A stretch of 64,000 nt of DNA from Streptococcus macacae NCTC 11558 (GCF_000187995.2 NZ_AEUW02000001.1:1488001-1552000); one strand, 5' to 3'; numbered from the stretch's first letter, positions 17,377 through 29,495 are shown. Program-made: numbers and translations. The notes: generated by a model from the letters alone, not told the origin.

Positions 17377-18648
17377 TTATACTAAATTTTCTTCAGATAA
17401 TAAAGTTTGGCGTATCAGGTTAAAAGCGTGTAAAACCGCTATTTTCCGTACATCAGAACGACTTCGTCCTCCAATAACGACCTTTATAGACTTAACATTT
17501 TTTCTAGTAGCAAGACCGATAAAAACAGTTCCTGCTGGCTGGTTCTCCAACTCATCTGGACCAGCAACCCCCGTCAGGCTAACGGCCAAATCAGACTCCG
17601 TTAAAATACGTGCTTGCTCTGCCATTTTTTCAGCAGTAAAACTGCTGACTACGCCATGTTCCTGTAAATCCTCTAAAGGGATCTGCAGCATTCTTGCTTT
17701 CTCTTTTATGCTGTAAGTGACATAACCACCGTTGAAAACCTGAGAGGAACCCGGAAAATCAGCTAAGTTGGCCTGAAACAAACCCGCTGTCAAACTCTCT
17801 GCAGCTGTAAGTGTTTGACTTTTTTTCTTAAGCAATTGAAATACTACTTTGGGCAGGCTATTATCATCTCCATAGCCATAAAGCAAGTCTCTTAATCTAT
17901 TTTTTTCAAGTGTCTGAACTGTTAAAATCTGTTCTTCTAATTGATCTAACTTAGCATCTGCTTGCACTTGGGTTTGAGCTTTAGTTGACAGGCGAAGTGT
18001 AACTTCTCCTGTTTTAGCATAAGGTGCTATTGTAGGGTCTGTCTGTCCTGTAATTAAATCAGACAAAATTGTTACTAACTGGCTTTCACCAATACCAAAA
18101 AAACGAAGCACGCGCGAATATAATCTTTGATTGCTTTGCAATAACAACGGCACAAGAGATTTTAAAACCATCGGTTTAAGTTCACTAGGCGGACCAGGCA
18201 AAACCACATAAGTTACTCCATCTGCTTTCAGCATCCCTCCAACAGCAAGACCAGTCGTATTTTGAAGGGGATAGGAACCTGCTATTATTTGTGCCTGACG
18301 TTCATTATTTGGTGTTCTGGCATACTGCGGCCGGCTTGCAAAAAAATCATCTAAACGCTGATTTGCTTTAGTATCAAATACCAAATCTCGATTTAAAAAT
18401 TTTGCTAAAGTCTGTTTTGTTAAATCATCTTCAGTAGGTCCCAAACCGCCGCAAAGGACGACTAAATCACTACGGCTTCTAGCAATTTGTAAAATAGACA
18501 GAAGACGCATTTCATTGTCACCAACAGTTGTTTGGAAATAAACATCAATTCCCAGCTCTGCAAACTTTTCTGATAAAAATTGGGCATTCGTATTAACTAT
18601 CTGGCCAGTTAGAATTTCTGTTCCAACTGCAATTATTTCTGCTTTCAT
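17377..18648 (-). CDS. cinA: Competence/damage-inducible protein CinA
   Basis: 423 residues. The N-terminal MoaB/MogA-like domain starts [20 protein letters not shown] and has [12 protein letters not shown] near 65-76; the C-terminal CinA domain has [10 protein letters not shown] near 279-288 and [11 protein letters not shown] near 357-367. In pneumococcus CinA brings RecA to the membrane during transformation; in other bacteria the family has NMN deamidase/pyrophosphatase activity. A perfect com-box lies 18 nt upstream of the ATG, with GAGGAGG as RBS. Co-transcribed with recA. Confidence 0.96.
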   Translation of the reverse strand: MKAEIIAVGTEILTGQIVNTNAQFLSEKFAELGIDVYFQTTVGDNEMRLLSILQIARSRSDLVVLCGGLGPTEDDLTKQTLAKFLNRDLVFDTKANQRLDDFFASRPQYARTPNNERQAQIIAGSYPLQNTTGLAVGGMLKADGVTYVVLPGPPSELKPMVLKSLVPLLLQSNQRLYSRVLRFFGIGESQLVTILSDLITGQTDPTIAPYAKTGEVTLRLSTKAQTQVQADAKLDQLEEQILTVQTLEKNRLRDLLYGYGDDNSLPKVVFQLLKKKSQTLTAAESLTAGLFQANLADFPGSSQVFNGGYVTYSIKEKARMLQIPLEDLQEHGVVSSFTAEKMAEQARILTESDLAVSLTGVAGPDELENQPAGTVFIGLATRKNVKSIKVVIGGRSRSDVRKIAVLHAFNLIRQTLLSEENLV

Positions 18649-18665
18649 TTCTCCTCCTCTTTAAT

Positions 18666-18673
18666 TATTCGTA
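18666..18673 (-). promoter_or_regulatory. com-box upstream of cinA-recA
   Basis: TACGAATA on the minus strand (TATTCGTA on plus), the SigX/ComX recognition element, 18 nt from the cinA ATG. Confidence 0.9.
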
Positions 18674-18726
18674 TTTATTTTATCATATTATTATACTAAA
18701 AAATTTTTGAGAAATTATTTTAAACG

Positions 18727-18784
18727 TTGCTGATATTTTAATAAAATGATACAATGAATTTTGTATTGCTATAATAATACAAAA
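18727..18784 (+). promoter_or_regulatory. Promoters and inverted repeat upstream of the ATPase-FtsX gene
   Basis: TTGCTG (18727-18732), 17 bp, TACAAT (18750-18755) is one promoter; a second extended -10 TGCTATAAT ends at 18775. The arms TTTTGTATT (18759-18767) and AATACAAAA (18776-18784) flank that second -10 with an 8-bp middle, a plausible operator. Confidence 0.55.
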
Positions 18785-18807
18785 ATTAATCTAATTAAGG
18801 AGACATT

Positions 18808-20721
18808 ATGACAAGGTTAGAACTAAGACATATTAAAAAAGCCTATAAACTTGGGCGAGAAACATTTCCTGTATTAAAGGGTATTGATTTATCTTTTGAC
18901 AACGGAGATTTCACTAGTATTTTAGGAGAATCCGGAGGCGGTAAATCAACCCTGATGAATATTATTGGGGGGCTTGACCGTGATTATCAAGGTGACGTCA
19001 TTTTAAATGGAAAAAAGCAGAAGGATAAGAAAGAAAAGGCTATGGATACTTATCGCAGAGATACCATTGGCTTTATTTTCCAATCCTTCAACCTTGTTAA
19101 CTACCTTACCGTTTTAGATAATGTTTTACTCAGTCTTAAAATGACTCAGTTATCTCAGCACGATCGCAAAAAACGTGCTGAAGAACTCTTACGTCAAGTT
19201 GGCCTCTATGATCATCGTAAGAAAAAGCCTGCTCAATTATCAGGCGGTCAAAAGCAAAGAGTTGCTATTGCACGCGCTTTAGCTAACGATCCAGATATTA
19301 TTATCGCTGATGAGCCTACAGGAGCCTTAGATAGCCAAAATACGAAAGAAGTATTGGCCATTCTGCAAGATATCGCAGCATCTGGAAAAACTGTCATAGT
19401 AGTGACGCATTCACAAGATGTAGCTGACAGCGGCAGCCGAATTGTACGTTTAGTAGATGGTAAAATAACCGAAGATAAACGCATTCGCCCAGCTTTCTCA
19501 GATAAAGAGCCTGAAAAGGGCTACAAGTCTAGATCACTAAGCTACATGTCTAGCTGGAAAATGGCTTTCTCTCATTTCAAGAGTGCTTGGAAACAAAATC
19601 TTATTATCACGATAGGGACTGCTATTGGACTTTTTTCGGTAATGTTCTTCTTAGGTCTTGGAAATGGCGCCAACAAGTATATGAACCATTTTATTGATGG
19701 TATTGCTAATCCTAAAGCTATTCAGGTCAGTCTAAAAGACACAGCAAAAGCAGCCAGCCAAGGTATAACAGCAGACAATTACAAGCAATTAAAAAATATC
19801 AAACATGTTCAAAAAGTTAACTATGGTTACTATGCTCCTATATTTAATCTTAGTTATAAGAACAAACGCATCCAATCTCAAATTTTGCAAACCAGCAATG
19901 ATACTATTTTGAAGAAGTCACTTTCCAACAAAAAATTTCCTAAAGATAATGAAATTATTTTATCAAAGGCTAATGCCAAGAGTTTTGTTGGTAAAAAAAC
20001 CAAAAAAATTATTGGCCAAAAAGTGACACTGGCTCTTAGCATTGCCAATGGTCAGCAAGCCCCTACTTTAGTCTCCAAAACTTATACTGTTGTTGGAACA
20101 ACAGAAGGTTCAAACATCGTTTCTTACACAGGGTTAACATCTGCTGCTAAAGCAGCTAATGCTAAACTAAAACCTAACTTTGTCACTTTAACTATTGATG
20201 ATCTTAATAATACAAAACAAGTTCAAAATAAGGTAAAAGCGCTAAAATCAAACCACAAAACACTCTATTCTATTGAAGGAATCGGAGGAATCTTAGATAA
20301 TATCGTTCAAATTGTTTATATCGTCAGCTTTGTTTTAGCATTAGTGGCTGGAATTTCACTATTAGTTAGCATTTTAATGATTATAGCAACCACTTATATG
20401 AGTGTCGCTGAAAGAACCAAAGAAATTGGAATTTTAAGAGCTATGGGAGCACGCCGTAAGGATATCCGACGGTTATTTGTCAACGAAAGTCTGCTATTAG
20501 GGATATCTGCTAATCTCTTAGCTATAATGACCGTTTTCTTGGTGCAATATGGTGTCAATAAATTAGTCTATAACACTATTAAGTTTGATATTATCCAAGT
20601 TTCTGCGACAGCCACCCTAGTTACAGTCCTTATAGGAATTATCATCGCTCTGTTAGCAAGCATTGCTCCAGCAGGAAAAGCAGCTAGACTTAATCCAATT
20701 GAAGCTTTGGCATCTGAATAA
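18808..20721 (+). CDS. Fused ABC transporter, ATPase plus FtsX/MacB-type permease
   Basis: 637 residues. ATPase domain 1-230: Walker A GESGGGKST near 41-49, signature LSGGQKQR near 139-146, Walker B IIIADEPTGALD near 159-170. Permease domain from about 255: one membrane span near 263-285, an extracytoplasmic domain (about 290-505) and three spans at the end, with the FtsX motif ERTKEIGILRAMGARRKDIRRLF. This is the MacB-like single-chain layout. Such mechanotransmitting transporters handle peptides, lipoproteins or envelope signals; no partner gene is next to it. RBS AAGGAGA. Stands alone between cinA (divergent) and tag (convergent). Confidence 0.88.
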   Translation: MTRLELRHIKKAYKLGRETFPVLKGIDLSFDNGDFTSILGESGGGKSTLMNIIGGLDRDYQGDVILNGKKQKDKKEKAMDTYRRDTIGFIFQSFNLVNYLTVLDNVLLSLKMTQLSQHDRKKRAEELLRQVGLYDHRKKKPAQLSGGQKQRVAIARALANDPDIIIADEPTGALDSQNTKEVLAILQDIAASGKTVIVVTHSQDVADSGSRIVRLVDGKITEDKRIRPAFSDKEPEKGYKSRSLSYMSSWKMAFSHFKSAWKQNLIITIGTAIGLFSVMFFLGLGNGANKYMNHFIDGIANPKAIQVSLKDTAKAASQGITADNYKQLKNIKHVQKVNYGYYAPIFNLSYKNKRIQSQILQTSNDTILKKSLSNKKFPKDNEIILSKANAKSFVGKKTKKIIGQKVTLALSIANGQQAPTLVSKTYTVVGTTEGSNIVSYTGLTSAAKAANAKLKPNFVTLTIDDLNNTKQVQNKVKALKSNHKTLYSIEGIGGILDNIVQIVYIVSFVLALVAGISLLVSILMIIATTYMSVAERTKEIGILRAMGARRKDIRRLFVNESLLLGISANLLAIMTVFLVQYGVNKLVYNTIKFDIIQVSATATLVTVLIGIIIALLASIAPAGKAARLNPIEALASE

Positions 20722-20784
20722 TTTTTGATAATTAAAAACAGGGCTTTCTGCCACTGTTAACTTACACCTAAATACAAAAAATGA

Positions 20785-20822
20785 GGAGTTGGAAAATACT
20801 TTAATCCAACTCCTTTTGTTTT
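20785..20822. terminator. Bidirectional terminator between the FtsX gene and tag
   Basis: GGAGTTGGA (20785-20793) pairs with TCCAACTCC (20805-20813), followed by TTTTGTTTT on the plus strand and by a run of T (from AAAAAA at 20776-20781) on the minus strand. It can serve both convergent genes. Confidence 0.88.
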
Positions 20823-21372
20823 ATTTGAAGGCACAGTTTTCCTCATGGTCATTAACTAGGCCAACAGCTTGCAAATAAGAATAAATACAAACAGGTCCTA
20901 TAAACTTAAAACCATAATTTTTTAAATCTTTTGTTATCTCCTCTGATAACTTGGTCTTAGACGCCACTTCTTTATAATCCTTAACAGCATTGATAATTGG
21001 CGAAAAATTTACCCAAGACCAAAGGTAACTATCAAAAGAGCCAAACTTTCTTTGTAATATTAAAAAAGCTTGCGCATTAGTTCTAGTGGCATAAATTTTC
21101 CGTTTATTCCTAATAATATGCTCATTTTGCAAAAGTTCCTCTAGATCAGCATCCGTCATTTGAGATACTTTTTCTATATTATAATTATAAAAGGCTTCTT
21201 TAAAAGCGGCCCGCTTGTTTAAGACGACTTCCCAGGAAAGACCTGATTGATAACTTTCCAAACATAATAATTCAAATAATTTTTGGTCATCATGAAGCGG
21301 CTTTCCCCACTCTTTATCATGGTAAGCCACATACAAGGGATTGCTTTCCTTTACCCAGCTACAACGTTGCAT
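20821..21372 (-). CDS. tag: DNA-3-methyladenine glycosylase I (Tag)
   Basis: 183 residues. Removes 3-methyladenine from alkylated DNA (base excision repair). The zinc-binding residues of the Tag family are in place: Cys4 (QRCSW), the His in YVAYHDKEWG, and the terminal His and Cys in NDHEENC. HhH-GPD-like helices in between. Follows ruvA on the same strand in the repair cluster. RBS AAGGAGAAG before the ATG. Confidence 0.95.
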   Translation of the reverse strand: MQRCSWVKESNPLYVAYHDKEWGKPLHDDQKLFELLCLESYQSGLSWEVVLNKRAAFKEAFYNYNIEKVSQMTDADLEELLQNEHIIRNKRKIYATRTNAQAFLILQRKFGSFDSYLWSWVNFSPIINAVKDYKEVASKTKLSEEITKDLKNYGFKFIGPVCIYSYLQAVGLVNDHEENCAFK

Positions 21373-21480
21373 ATGCTTCTCCTTTATCTAACACTACATG
21401 GAAACCCTTTGAATATCTATAAAATAAACCAATAGAAGAGGTTAAATTAGCTTTGCATAGCATTTAGAGATAAAACAGTT

Positions 21481-22071
21481 TTATTTCATTAGCATTTTAA
21501 GGCTAGATTTAATGTAGTTTTCAGCTGTATCGGTCGTTCCTTCGAAAAATTTCTTAATTTTTCGAAGTTCAGCAGCTTTATATCCTAAAGCTAACATAGC
21601 TTCCATAGCTTCTTCTAATGCTGTATTCTCCTTAATACTAATTTGGGTCTTTTTAACCGCTATTTCCTTGGAATCCGTAAATTTTCCAGCAAGATCAAGA
21701 ACCATTTGCTGAGCTGTTTTTTTCCCAATTTTGGGAAATTTAGTTAAGTAGGTAACATCATTATTATCAATAGCGCGGACCAAGCCTTCATTGTCATCAA
21801 CTGCAATAATAGCTAAGGCTGAAGTAGGACCTATGCCAGAAACTGAAATAAGATTAAGAAAGACAGCTTTTTCTGCTTCTGTATGAAAGCCATAAAGCAG
21901 CTGTGCATCTTCCCGAACAAGATGATACAGGTAAACCTGTAGTTCCTGATGCAGCTGTTCTGAAAAACTATAAGGATTAGCCACATTGATCCTATATCCA
22001 ATACCTGCCACTTCAACAACAATATAATTTGCTGTAACTTGACTTAAAATACCTTTTAAATAATCGTACAT
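21481..22071 (-). CDS. ruvA: Holliday junction branch migration protein RuvA
   Basis: 196 residues: N-terminal OB-fold ([27 protein letters not shown]), two helix-hairpin-helix motifs ([13 protein letters not shown] near 78 and [13 protein letters not shown] near 113), and the C-terminal domain III that contacts RuvB (about 145-196). It tetramerises on Holliday junctions and loads RuvB. ruvB is not in the window. RBS AAGGAGAAG. Confidence 0.95.
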   Translation of the reverse strand: MYDYLKGILSQVTANYIVVEVAGIGYRINVANPYSFSEQLHQELQVYLYHLVREDAQLLYGFHTEAEKAVFLNLISVSGIGPTSALAIIAVDDNEGLVRAIDNNDVTYLTKFPKIGKKTAQQMVLDLAGKFTDSKEIAVKKTQISIKENTALEEAMEAMLALGYKAAELRKIKKFFEGTTDTAENYIKSSLKMLMK

Positions 22072-22278
22072 ATCTTCTCCTTTTTCCTTTTCTAGTATAG
22101 CACAATTAATTTAGAAATAAGCTTCCTTTTCTATGGCGATATTGACTTTGGAAAAGATTATAGAGAAAGATTCTATTTTCTACTAAGAAATAGCAGTTCT
22201 TGATGTTTTATCTTCTTATTTCTTACAACAAGCAGGCTTTTTATGAATGCTATTGTTATGAAAGACAGCCCCAATAAA

Positions 22279-24225
22279 TCAGTATTTGCCTAATTCTCTT
22301 AAGCTCGTATGATTTTCCTGAATACGACGGAACATTTTTTCCATATCTGCTTTCGTAAAATGAACGAGAACCGGTCGACCGTGTGGGCAATTATATGGAT
22401 TTTTACATTGGGCTAACTGCACTAAAAGATTCCTTGCGGAATGATCATCTAACACATGATTGGCTTTAATGGAGCGTTTGCAAGACATCATAATAGCCAG
22501 TTCTGCTCGATATTTTTTAACAGAGACTTTATTTGTTAAGAGCAGCATATCACACATTTCATAAATAGCAGACTCTATTTCATCTTCTTCTAGCCAAATA
22601 GGATGTTCGCGCAGAATAAAAGTATTTTCCCCATAAGCTTCTAAATGAATACCCAACTGATTTAAAAAAGGCATTCTCTCTTGCAAAGTCATAAAATCGT
22701 TGGCTGGAAACTCAAATAAATAAGGGACTAATAGCTGCTGCAGGCTGTTGTTGACTTCCCCAATTTTTTCACGATAATACTCATATTTAACGCGTTCTTG
22801 CGCAGCATGCTGATCAATAATATAAAGGCCTTCTTCTCCTTGTGCAAAAAGATAAGTTCCATGCATCTGCCCAAAATAATCCAATTCTGGGAAAGCAGCA
22901 TTTCCCTCATTTTCCAAATCAACTACTGCCTTATCCAATTGACGTCTTTTTGACTTATCTGTAAAATTAAAATTTGGATGTTCTCCATAAAGTTTCTCAT
23001 TTTCTAAGCGTTCAGCATATTTGACAGAGTTCGATTTTTTTGTCTCCTTTACATCTTTGTCAAGAGGTGTAAAGTCAGCTTCTTTTTCATTTACTGTTGT
23101 TTCATGAAGGAAAAAATCGTTTTTATCAGTATCATAATAAAGATTAGTCTGCTTTAATGGAAGAGTTGTCTGGGTTGCTTTTTGAGCACTGCGTGTGCTA
23201 GATTTAGCCAAATTTTCTAAAGCATCAGGAATAAGATCCTGCTTTCGCAATCCTTCTGAAATAGCTGTACTAATCAGCTGCATTAATTCCTTTTCCTTCG
23301 ATATGCGGACTTCCTGCTTTGTCGGATGAACATTAACATCTGCAAGATAAGGGTCAATTTGAATGGCTATAACTGCTATGGGAAAGCGCCCCACCATAAG
23401 CTTGGACTTATAGCCATCTAAAATAGCACGATTAAGTAAAAAATTTTTTATATAACGTCCATTAATAAGAATAGTAATATAATTTCGATTAGCGCGTGTT
23501 AATTCTGGCAGACTGACATAGCCTGTAAGATCAAAATCAAGATCAGAACCTGTAATTTCAATCATTTTTTTAGCCGTATTAAGCCCATATATACCAGCAA
23601 TAGCTTGTCTAAGATCTCCATTTCCTGAAGTCTTGGTCAACTCTTTCCCATCATTTATCAGAGTAAACGCAATTTCAGGATGTGCTAGGCTCATACGATT
23701 GACAGTATCAATAATATGCCCTAATTCAACCTGTAAGCTCTTCATGTATTTTAAACGAGCTGGTGTATTGAAAAAAAGATCTTCTACTGTAACCTTAGTT
23801 CCAATTGGTGTACTATAGGGCTCTTCTTGCTCAATTTTTCCACCAATAGATAGCAACAGAGTCCCATGACTTTCTTTAGCAACAGCCGTCTTGATAGTCA
23901 TTTTGCTTACAGAAGCTATTGAAGGTAGGGCTTCACCACGAAATCCTAAAGTTCGTATACGAAAAAGATCTGATTGATTTTTAATCTTACTAGTAGCATG
24001 GCGGCGTAAACTCATAGCAACTTCTTCTTTTTCTATTCCTTGCCCATTATCTGTTACTTGGATCGTTTTTAGACCAGATTCTTCCACTTCAATCGTTATT
24101 TGGCTGCTTTTAGCATCGATAGCATTTTCAACTAATTCTTTGACAACACTGGCAGGACGTTCAATAACCTCCCCAGCCGCTATCTGGTTTGCTAATATTT
24201 CTGGTAATTCAATAATTTTAGACAT
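22279..24225 (-). CDS. mutL: DNA mismatch repair protein MutL
   Basis: 648 residues. GHKL ATPase N-terminus with [15 protein letters not shown] and [15 protein letters not shown]. The C-terminal dimerisation/endonuclease domain has the metal-binding [12 protein letters not shown] (DQHAx2Ex4E), [10 protein letters not shown] and CPHGRP motifs, so this is the nicking type of MutL found in bacteria without MutH. A poorly conserved linker lies at about 335-430. Between mutS and ruvA on the same strand, as in other streptococci. The 207-nt gap to ruvA holds nothing recognisable. Confidence 0.97.
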   Translation of the reverse strand: MSKIIELPEILANQIAAGEVIERPASVVKELVENAIDAKSSQITIEVEESGLKTIQVTDNGQGIEKEEVAMSLRRHATSKIKNQSDLFRIRTLGFRGEALPSIASVSKMTIKTAVAKESHGTLLLSIGGKIEQEEPYSTPIGTKVTVEDLFFNTPARLKYMKSLQVELGHIIDTVNRMSLAHPEIAFTLINDGKELTKTSGNGDLRQAIAGIYGLNTAKKMIEITGSDLDFDLTGYVSLPELTRANRNYITILINGRYIKNFLLNRAILDGYKSKLMVGRFPIAVIAIQIDPYLADVNVHPTKQEVRISKEKELMQLISTAISEGLRKQDLIPDALENLAKSSTRSAQKATQTTLPLKQTNLYYDTDKNDFFLHETTVNEKEADFTPLDKDVKETKKSNSVKYAERLENEKLYGEHPNFNFTDKSKRRQLDKAVVDLENEGNAAFPELDYFGQMHGTYLFAQGEEGLYIIDQHAAQERVKYEYYREKIGEVNNSLQQLLVPYLFEFPANDFMTLQERMPFLNQLGIHLEAYGENTFILREHPIWLEEDEIESAIYEMCDMLLLTNKVSVKKYRAELAIMMSCKRSIKANHVLDDHSARNLLVQLAQCKNPYNCPHGRPVLVHFTKADMEKMFRRIQENHTSLRELGKY

Positions 24226-24293
24226 AAGATTTCCTCACTAGACGAATTTATATGATATCACAAGTAAAAAGCAAATTTATTTGAAAATAGTTA

Positions 24294-26843
24294 TTAAAGC
24301 AGATCTTTTAGATCAAAAAGAGTATTCATTGCCTCTCTTGGCGTCAAATTAGCTACATCTAAATGTTTTAATTTTGCAATCAATTCACTGTGATCATCAT
24401 CAACATTAAACAAGGATAATTGCTCATCAACAGAGTGGTTTTGTTCTGCTTTTGCCTTTGTCTGGACAGAAACAGCTTGACTACTGCTCTCTAAATCAAA
24501 AAGAATATGGTCTGCATGAGAAAGTAATTCATCTGGTAAGCCTGCAATTTTAGCAACATGAATACCATATGACTTATCTGCAGGACCATCTGTTATTTTA
24601 TGTAAAAAAGTAACTTCTCCATCTTTTTCAAGAGTAGCCACATGAACATTTACAAGGTTTGTCAACTTAGTTGACAGATCTGTCAATTCATGATAATGTG
24701 TCGCAAACATAGTTTTAGCTCCTATCCTATCATGAATATGCTCAATAATCGCTTGCGCCAAAGCCATACCATCATAAGTAGCAGTTCCACGGCCTAATTC
24801 ATCAAAAAGAATGAGTGACTGTCTACTAGCTTTCTTAATAGCCTGATTAGCCTCCATCATTTCTACCATGAAAGTTGATTGACCAGAAATCAGATCATCT
24901 GCTGCTCCTATACGTGTAAAGATAGCGTCAAAAATTGGTAAACTTGCTAAATCAGCTGAAACAAAGGACCCTATCTGCGCCATAATAACTGCCAAAGCAA
25001 GCTGGCGCATATAAGTGGATTTCCCGCTCATATTTGGTCCAGTAATGAGCTGAATACTAGTTTTAGAATCAAAATAAATGCTATTAGGAATATACTCTTG
25101 AATGCCCATGACTTTTTCCACAACAGCATGTCGGCCATTTTCAATTCTTATTTCTTCCTGATCATTAAAAACAGGTTTAATATAATGATTATTTTCAGCA
25201 ACGACAGCTAGACTCTGGAGGACATCAACAGTAGCCAAGTGCTTAGCGAGTTGCTGCAGCCGTCCGATATACAATTCCACTTGTTTGCGCACGCGCATAA
25301 AGATCATATATTCTAAATTTGCTGATTCTTCACGTGCTTCTAACATTTCACCTTCTATCTTAGCTAGTTCCGCCGTTCCAAATCGTTCTGAATTTTTTAG
25401 CGTTGCCTTCCTAAAAAAATAATCAGGAACTAAGGATAAGTTGGAATTGGTGACATGAAAATAGTAGCCATCTTTTTTATTATAATCAATTTTTAACGTA
25501 TTAATCCCGCTGGCTTCTTTTTCCTTTGCTTCAATATCAGCAATCCAACTGGCTCCTTCGCGCATTACTTTACGATATTTATCTAAAGTCTCATCAAAAC
25601 CGCTTCGAATGATATTTCCTTCAGTAACTGTTATCTGTGCATCAGGATCAATAGCTGTACGGATAATACTTTCCAACTCTGGTAAAGGATCTATTTGATC
25701 AACTAGAGCTTTCAGATAAGGACTGTCAAAACTTTCTAAGATGGCCTTAATAGCTGGAACTTGAGCCAAGGTATGACTTAATTGTAAAAGATCCTTGGGA
25801 TTGGCTTTCCCAAATGATACACGGCTGGCTAAGCGTTCAATGTCATAAACTCCCTTTAGACTGTCACTTAAATCACTGCGCTCAAAAAAATGTTCCAAAA
25901 AAACCTGAACGATATTTTGACGATTTATAATGAGATCACGATTAACTAAGGGTCTATCAATCCAAACTCTTAACAGCCGGGTTCCCATAGCTGTTTTAGT
26001 TTCATCTAAAAGCCAATAGAGGCTTCCATGTTTTTTCCCGCTTCTAGCATTTTCTAACAAATCCAGACTTGATTTTGTTGCATAGGTCATTTGCAGATAG
26101 TCTTTAATTTCATAGTGAACGAGTTTTTGCAAATGGCTTAGTTCACGTTTTTGAGTCATATGAACATACTGCAATAACTTTTCTGCTGCGGTTATCTCTA
26201 AAGCATCTAAATTTTGGTCAATTAATTGACTGTCTTTATAGGTTTCTCTTTCAAATGATAGTAACAAATTCATTTGTTTTTGAAAAAGCTGTTCTTCTTC
26301 TGCTGTGAGATCAAAACCAATGACTAACTCCCGTGCTTTAAGATTAAGCACTTCACTCCTAACAGCTGCTAAATCTGTTAGGCTGGTAGCATAAAATTCC
26401 CCAGTTGACACATCCATATAAGACAAGCCAAAATGAGAATCATCTCGATCAAGAGCTATTAAGAAATTATTAGCATTATCTGGTTTTGCTGAATCTACAA
26501 CAGTTCCTGGTGTAACAACCTGAATTACCTCACGTTTAACCACTCCGACTGCTGTTTTAGGATCTTCCATTTGTTCAGCGATAGCCACCTTATATCCTAA
26601 ATCAACTAATATATCAATATACTGCTGAGCAGAATGATAGGGAACACCAGCCATAGGTACCGGATTGTCTGCATTTTTATTACGGCTGGTTAGGCTAATT
26701 TCTAAAAGCTGCGCCGCTTTAACCGCGTCTTCATAAAACAATTCATAGAAATCTCCCATACGAAAAAGCAAAAAAGCATCTGGATAGTCTTTTTTGATAT
26801 CCAAATACTGTTTCATTCCTGGAGAGAGTTTATCATTTGTCAT
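24294..26843 (-). CDS. mutS: DNA mismatch repair protein MutS
   Basis: 849 residues. Mismatch-recognition domain I near the N-terminus with the Phe-x-Glu motif in [10 protein letters not shown], Walker [10 protein letters not shown] near 606-614, and the Walker B/ABC signature region [13 protein letters not shown] near 680-692. The C-terminal helix-turn-helix dimer region ends the protein. Recognises mismatches and recruits MutL. Its start overlaps the upstream YlbF-like gene by 11 nt, so translation is coupled. Confidence 0.97.
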   Translation of the reverse strand: MTNDKLSPGMKQYLDIKKDYPDAFLLFRMGDFYELFYEDAVKAAQLLEISLTSRNKNADNPVPMAGVPYHSAQQYIDILVDLGYKVAIAEQMEDPKTAVGVVKREVIQVVTPGTVVDSAKPDNANNFLIALDRDDSHFGLSYMDVSTGEFYATSLTDLAAVRSEVLNLKARELVIGFDLTAEEEQLFQKQMNLLLSFERETYKDSQLIDQNLDALEITAAEKLLQYVHMTQKRELSHLQKLVHYEIKDYLQMTYATKSSLDLLENARSGKKHGSLYWLLDETKTAMGTRLLRVWIDRPLVNRDLIINRQNIVQVFLEHFFERSDLSDSLKGVYDIERLASRVSFGKANPKDLLQLSHTLAQVPAIKAILESFDSPYLKALVDQIDPLPELESIIRTAIDPDAQITVTEGNIIRSGFDETLDKYRKVMREGASWIADIEAKEKEASGINTLKIDYNKKDGYYFHVTNSNLSLVPDYFFRKATLKNSERFGTAELAKIEGEMLEAREESANLEYMIFMRVRKQVELYIGRLQQLAKHLATVDVLQSLAVVAENNHYIKPVFNDQEEIRIENGRHAVVEKVMGIQEYIPNSIYFDSKTSIQLITGPNMSGKSTYMRQLALAVIMAQIGSFVSADLASLPIFDAIFTRIGAADDLISGQSTFMVEMMEANQAIKKASRQSLILFDELGRGTATYDGMALAQAIIEHIHDRIGAKTMFATHYHELTDLSTKLTNLVNVHVATLEKDGEVTFLHKITDGPADKSYGIHVAKIAGLPDELLSHADHILFDLESSSQAVSVQTKAKAEQNHSVDEQLSLFNVDDDHSELIAKLKHLDVANLTPREAMNTLFDLKDLL

Positions 26844-27183
26844 TATTCAACTCCTCATTAATTCGCTCTTCTAACGTTTTTGTAACATACTGCAAAAGAT
26901 CACTAGCATCCTGCATTTTACTGCGATAATCCTGAACAATTGGCAGTTCATTTAATACTTCACTCATCTGTTTAGCATTTTGGTCTGCCTGCTTTTGAGC
27001 TTGTGGTTTTTCAATCTTCTGAAAAAGCACCGCATCTTGCTGATAGGCTTTCATATCATGAACCATTTGAGTTAGTTCAGGTACTTGTCTTATTTTTTCC
27101 TCTATCGCTTGATAAGCTTGAATATTTTCGTCTTCTTGCAAAAGGGTCTTTAATATTTTTAATTTTTCTTCAAATAAAGTCAT
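26833..27183 (-). CDS. YlbF/YmcA family protein
   Basis: 116 residues, predicted all-helical with heptad-like leucines ([25 protein letters not shown]) and a Gln-rich middle (AYQQDAV...[13 protein letters not shown]). It fits the YlbF/YmcA (Com_YlbF) family, whose Bacillus members form a complex with YaaT that guides RNase Y and affects competence and biofilm. In streptococci a member sits between argR and mutS as here. The N-terminus overlaps the argR stop by 4 nt. Confidence 0.75.
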   Translation of the reverse strand: MTLFEEKLKILKTLLQEDENIQAYQAIEEKIRQVPELTQMVHDMKAYQQDAVLFQKIEKPQAQKQADQNAKQMSEVLNELPIVQDYRSKMQDASDLLQYVTKTLEERINEELNNDK

Positions 27184-27617
27184 AAATGGGAAAGAATATC
27201 ATTTTCTAAACGATTGGCTGACGCCTCATCTTTACAGACAACAAGGAGGGTATCTGCACCAGCAATTGTACCAAGAATTTCAGGACTTTCATTATCATCA
27301 ATTAAGTTAGCTAAAACATCTGCCTCTCCTAAATTGGTGTGCAAAACAAGCATGAAACCAGCTCGAGACACCTTGAGAATATAGGTCAAGACTGCCGAAC
27401 TAAAAAAGGAAGAATCTCCCTCTGAAAGACTATAGTAAAGCTTGCCTGACTCATCTCGCAATTTTAGCAGTCCGATCTCTCGCAGATCACGTGAAAGCGT
27501 CGCCTGTGTAACGACAACACCTTCATTAAGAAGAGAATTTTTTATCTCTTCTTGAGTCCCAATATGCTGTGATTGAATAATTCTTTTGATTTGCTTCTGA
27601 CGTTCCTTTTTGTTCAT
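27180..27617 (-). CDS. argR: ArgR family transcriptional regulator of arginine metabolism
   Basis: 145 residues. N-terminal winged helix [23 protein letters not shown] with the SR motif in [14 protein letters not shown], and C-terminal hexamerisation/arginine-binding domain with [13 protein letters not shown]. Divergent from argS, the usual streptococcal arrangement. Streptococci have several ArgR paralogues, so its exact regulon is uncertain. First gene of an argR-ylbF-mutS-mutL set. Confidence 0.92.
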   Translation of the reverse strand: MNKKERQKQIKRIIQSQHIGTQEEIKNSLLNEGVVVTQATLSRDLREIGLLKLRDESGKLYYSLSEGDSSFFSSAVLTYILKVSRAGFMLVLHTNLGEADVLANLIDDNESPEILGTIAGADTLLVVCKDEASANRLENDILSHL

Positions 27618-27644
27618 TTTTCCCCTCGAATAGCAATTTGCTTC

Positions 27645-27650
27645 ATTATA
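27645..27650 (-). promoter_or_regulatory. Extended -10 of argR operon
   Basis: Minus-strand TTGATATAAT gives an extended -10 (TG at -15) 28 nt upstream of the argR ATG; the -35 is not consensus. Confidence 0.55.
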
Positions 27651-27778
27651 TCAAAAATTCAATCTTTTTTCATTTTCGCAACATTTAAGAGAGCCTATTA
27701 AATGACTGTTTTTTATTATTTTCGGCACAAGCTTCATATTTATGTTAAAATAAAATGATTACGATTTAGGAGAAGTAC

Positions 27779-29470
27779 ATGAATAACAGACAGTTAGTTG
27801 CAGAACAAATTGCTAAAGCAGTAACAGATTTAGATAAGGATACTATTATAAGCCTGCTTGAAAGACCTAAAAAATCTGATATGGGAGACATTGCTTTTCC
27901 AACTTTCAGCCTCGCTAAGACACTGCGTAAAGCTCCGCAAAATATTGCTAATGATATCGTCGAAAAAATTGATAGCAGTCATTTTGAAAAGGTCCAGGCT
28001 GTAGGCCCTTATATTAACTTTTTCTTAGATAGAGCAACGATTTCCGCGGCTGTTTTAAAAGAAGTCATTGAAAAGAAGGAAGATTATGCGCAGCAAACAG
28101 TCGGACAAGGGCGAAATATTACCATTGATATGTCTAGTCCAAACATTGCAAAACCCTTTTCAATCGGACACTTACGCTCAACAGTAATTGGGGACTCTCT
28201 TTCAAATATCTTTAAAAAAATGGGCTATAAGACAATAAAGATTAATCATTTGGGCGATTGGGGCAAGCAATTTGGCATGTTAATTGTCGCTTATAAAAAG
28301 TGGGGAAATGAAGAAGCCGTAAAAGCCCACCCAATTGATGAGCTTTTACAGCTCTATATCCGTATTAACGCTGAAGCTGAGAAGCATCCAGAACTGGATG
28401 AAGAAGCACGAGATTGGTTCCGCAAACTTGAAAAGGGCGATGAAGAAGCCCTTACTTTATGGCAATGGTTTCGTGATGAAAGCTTGATTGAATTTAACCG
28501 TCTCTATGCAGAACTTGACATTGACTTTGATAGTTATAATGGCGAAGCCTTTTACAATGATAAAATGGCTGAGATCGTTGATCTATTAGCAGAAAAAGGC
28601 TTGCTGGAAACTTCAGAAGGAGCCCAGGTTGTCAATCTTGAAAAATATGGTATTGAAAATCCAGCCTTAATCAAAAAATCCGATGGAACAACTCTCTATA
28701 TTACACGTGACTTAGCAGCTGCTCTTTACCGTAAACGTCAATATGATTTTGCTAAATCTGTTTATGTTGTCGGGCAAGAACAAGCAGCTCACTTTCAACA
28801 ATTAAAGGCTGTTTTAAAAGAAATGGGCTATCAATGGAGTGATGATATCCAGCATGTTGCTTTTGGACTTGTGACAAAAAATGGCAAGAAGCTATCAACG
28901 CGTAAGGGAAATGTTATCTTACTGGAGCCGACTATCGCCGAAGCTGTCGGACGTTCATTAGCACAAATTGAAGCTAAAAATCCTCATTTAGCAGATAAAG
29001 CTGCTGTTGCTCATGCTGTTGGAGTAGGAGCTATCAAATTTTATGATTTAAAAACTGAGCGAACACATGGCTATGATTTTGATTTAGAAGCTATGGTGTC
29101 ATTTGAAGGGGAAACAGGTCCTTATGTACAATATGCTCATGCACGGATTCAGTCTATTCTTAAAAAGGCAGAATTTACTCCTGATGCAGATGCAACTTAC
29201 CAACTAAATGATGCTGAAAGCTGGGAGATTATTAAATACATCCAAGACTTCCCTAATGTGATAGCCAAGTCTTTCGAAAATTTAGAACCTTCTGTTATCG
29301 CTAAATTTGCTATTAACCTAGCCCAAAGTTTTAATAAATATTATGCCCACACTCGTATTCTTTCGGAAACACCCGAACGCGACAGCCGTCTAGCATTAAT
29401 CTATGCGACAGCTACAGTCTTAAAAGAAGCCCTTCGTTTACTCGGTGTTGAAGCACCAAATGAAATGTAA
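27779..29470 (+). CDS. argS: Arginyl-tRNA synthetase
   Basis: 563 residues, class I synthetase. N-terminal Add-1 domain, the HIGH motif variant in [16 protein letters not shown] (about 119-134), the KMSKS-like region KKLSTRKGN (about 371-379) and a DALR anticodon-binding C-terminal domain starting near [12 protein letters not shown]. Charges tRNA-Arg. ATG preceded by AGGAGAAG. Monocistronic with a terminator directly downstream. Confidence 0.97.
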   Translation: MNNRQLVAEQIAKAVTDLDKDTIISLLERPKKSDMGDIAFPTFSLAKTLRKAPQNIANDIVEKIDSSHFEKVQAVGPYINFFLDRATISAAVLKEVIEKKEDYAQQTVGQGRNITIDMSSPNIAKPFSIGHLRSTVIGDSLSNIFKKMGYKTIKINHLGDWGKQFGMLIVAYKKWGNEEAVKAHPIDELLQLYIRINAEAEKHPELDEEARDWFRKLEKGDEEALTLWQWFRDESLIEFNRLYAELDIDFDSYNGEAFYNDKMAEIVDLLAEKGLLETSEGAQVVNLEKYGIENPALIKKSDGTTLYITRDLAAALYRKRQYDFAKSVYVVGQEQAAHFQQLKAVLKEMGYQWSDDIQHVAFGLVTKNGKKLSTRKGNVILLEPTIAEAVGRSLAQIEAKNPHLADKAAVAHAVGVGAIKFYDLKTERTHGYDFDLEAMVSFEGETGPYVQYAHARIQSILKKAEFTPDADATYQLNDAESWEIIKYIQDFPNVIAKSFENLEPSVIAKFAINLAQSFNKYYAHTRILSETPERDSRLALIYATATVLKEALRLLGVEAPNEM

Positions 29471-29495
29471 GCAATGACAAATATACTAAAATAAG

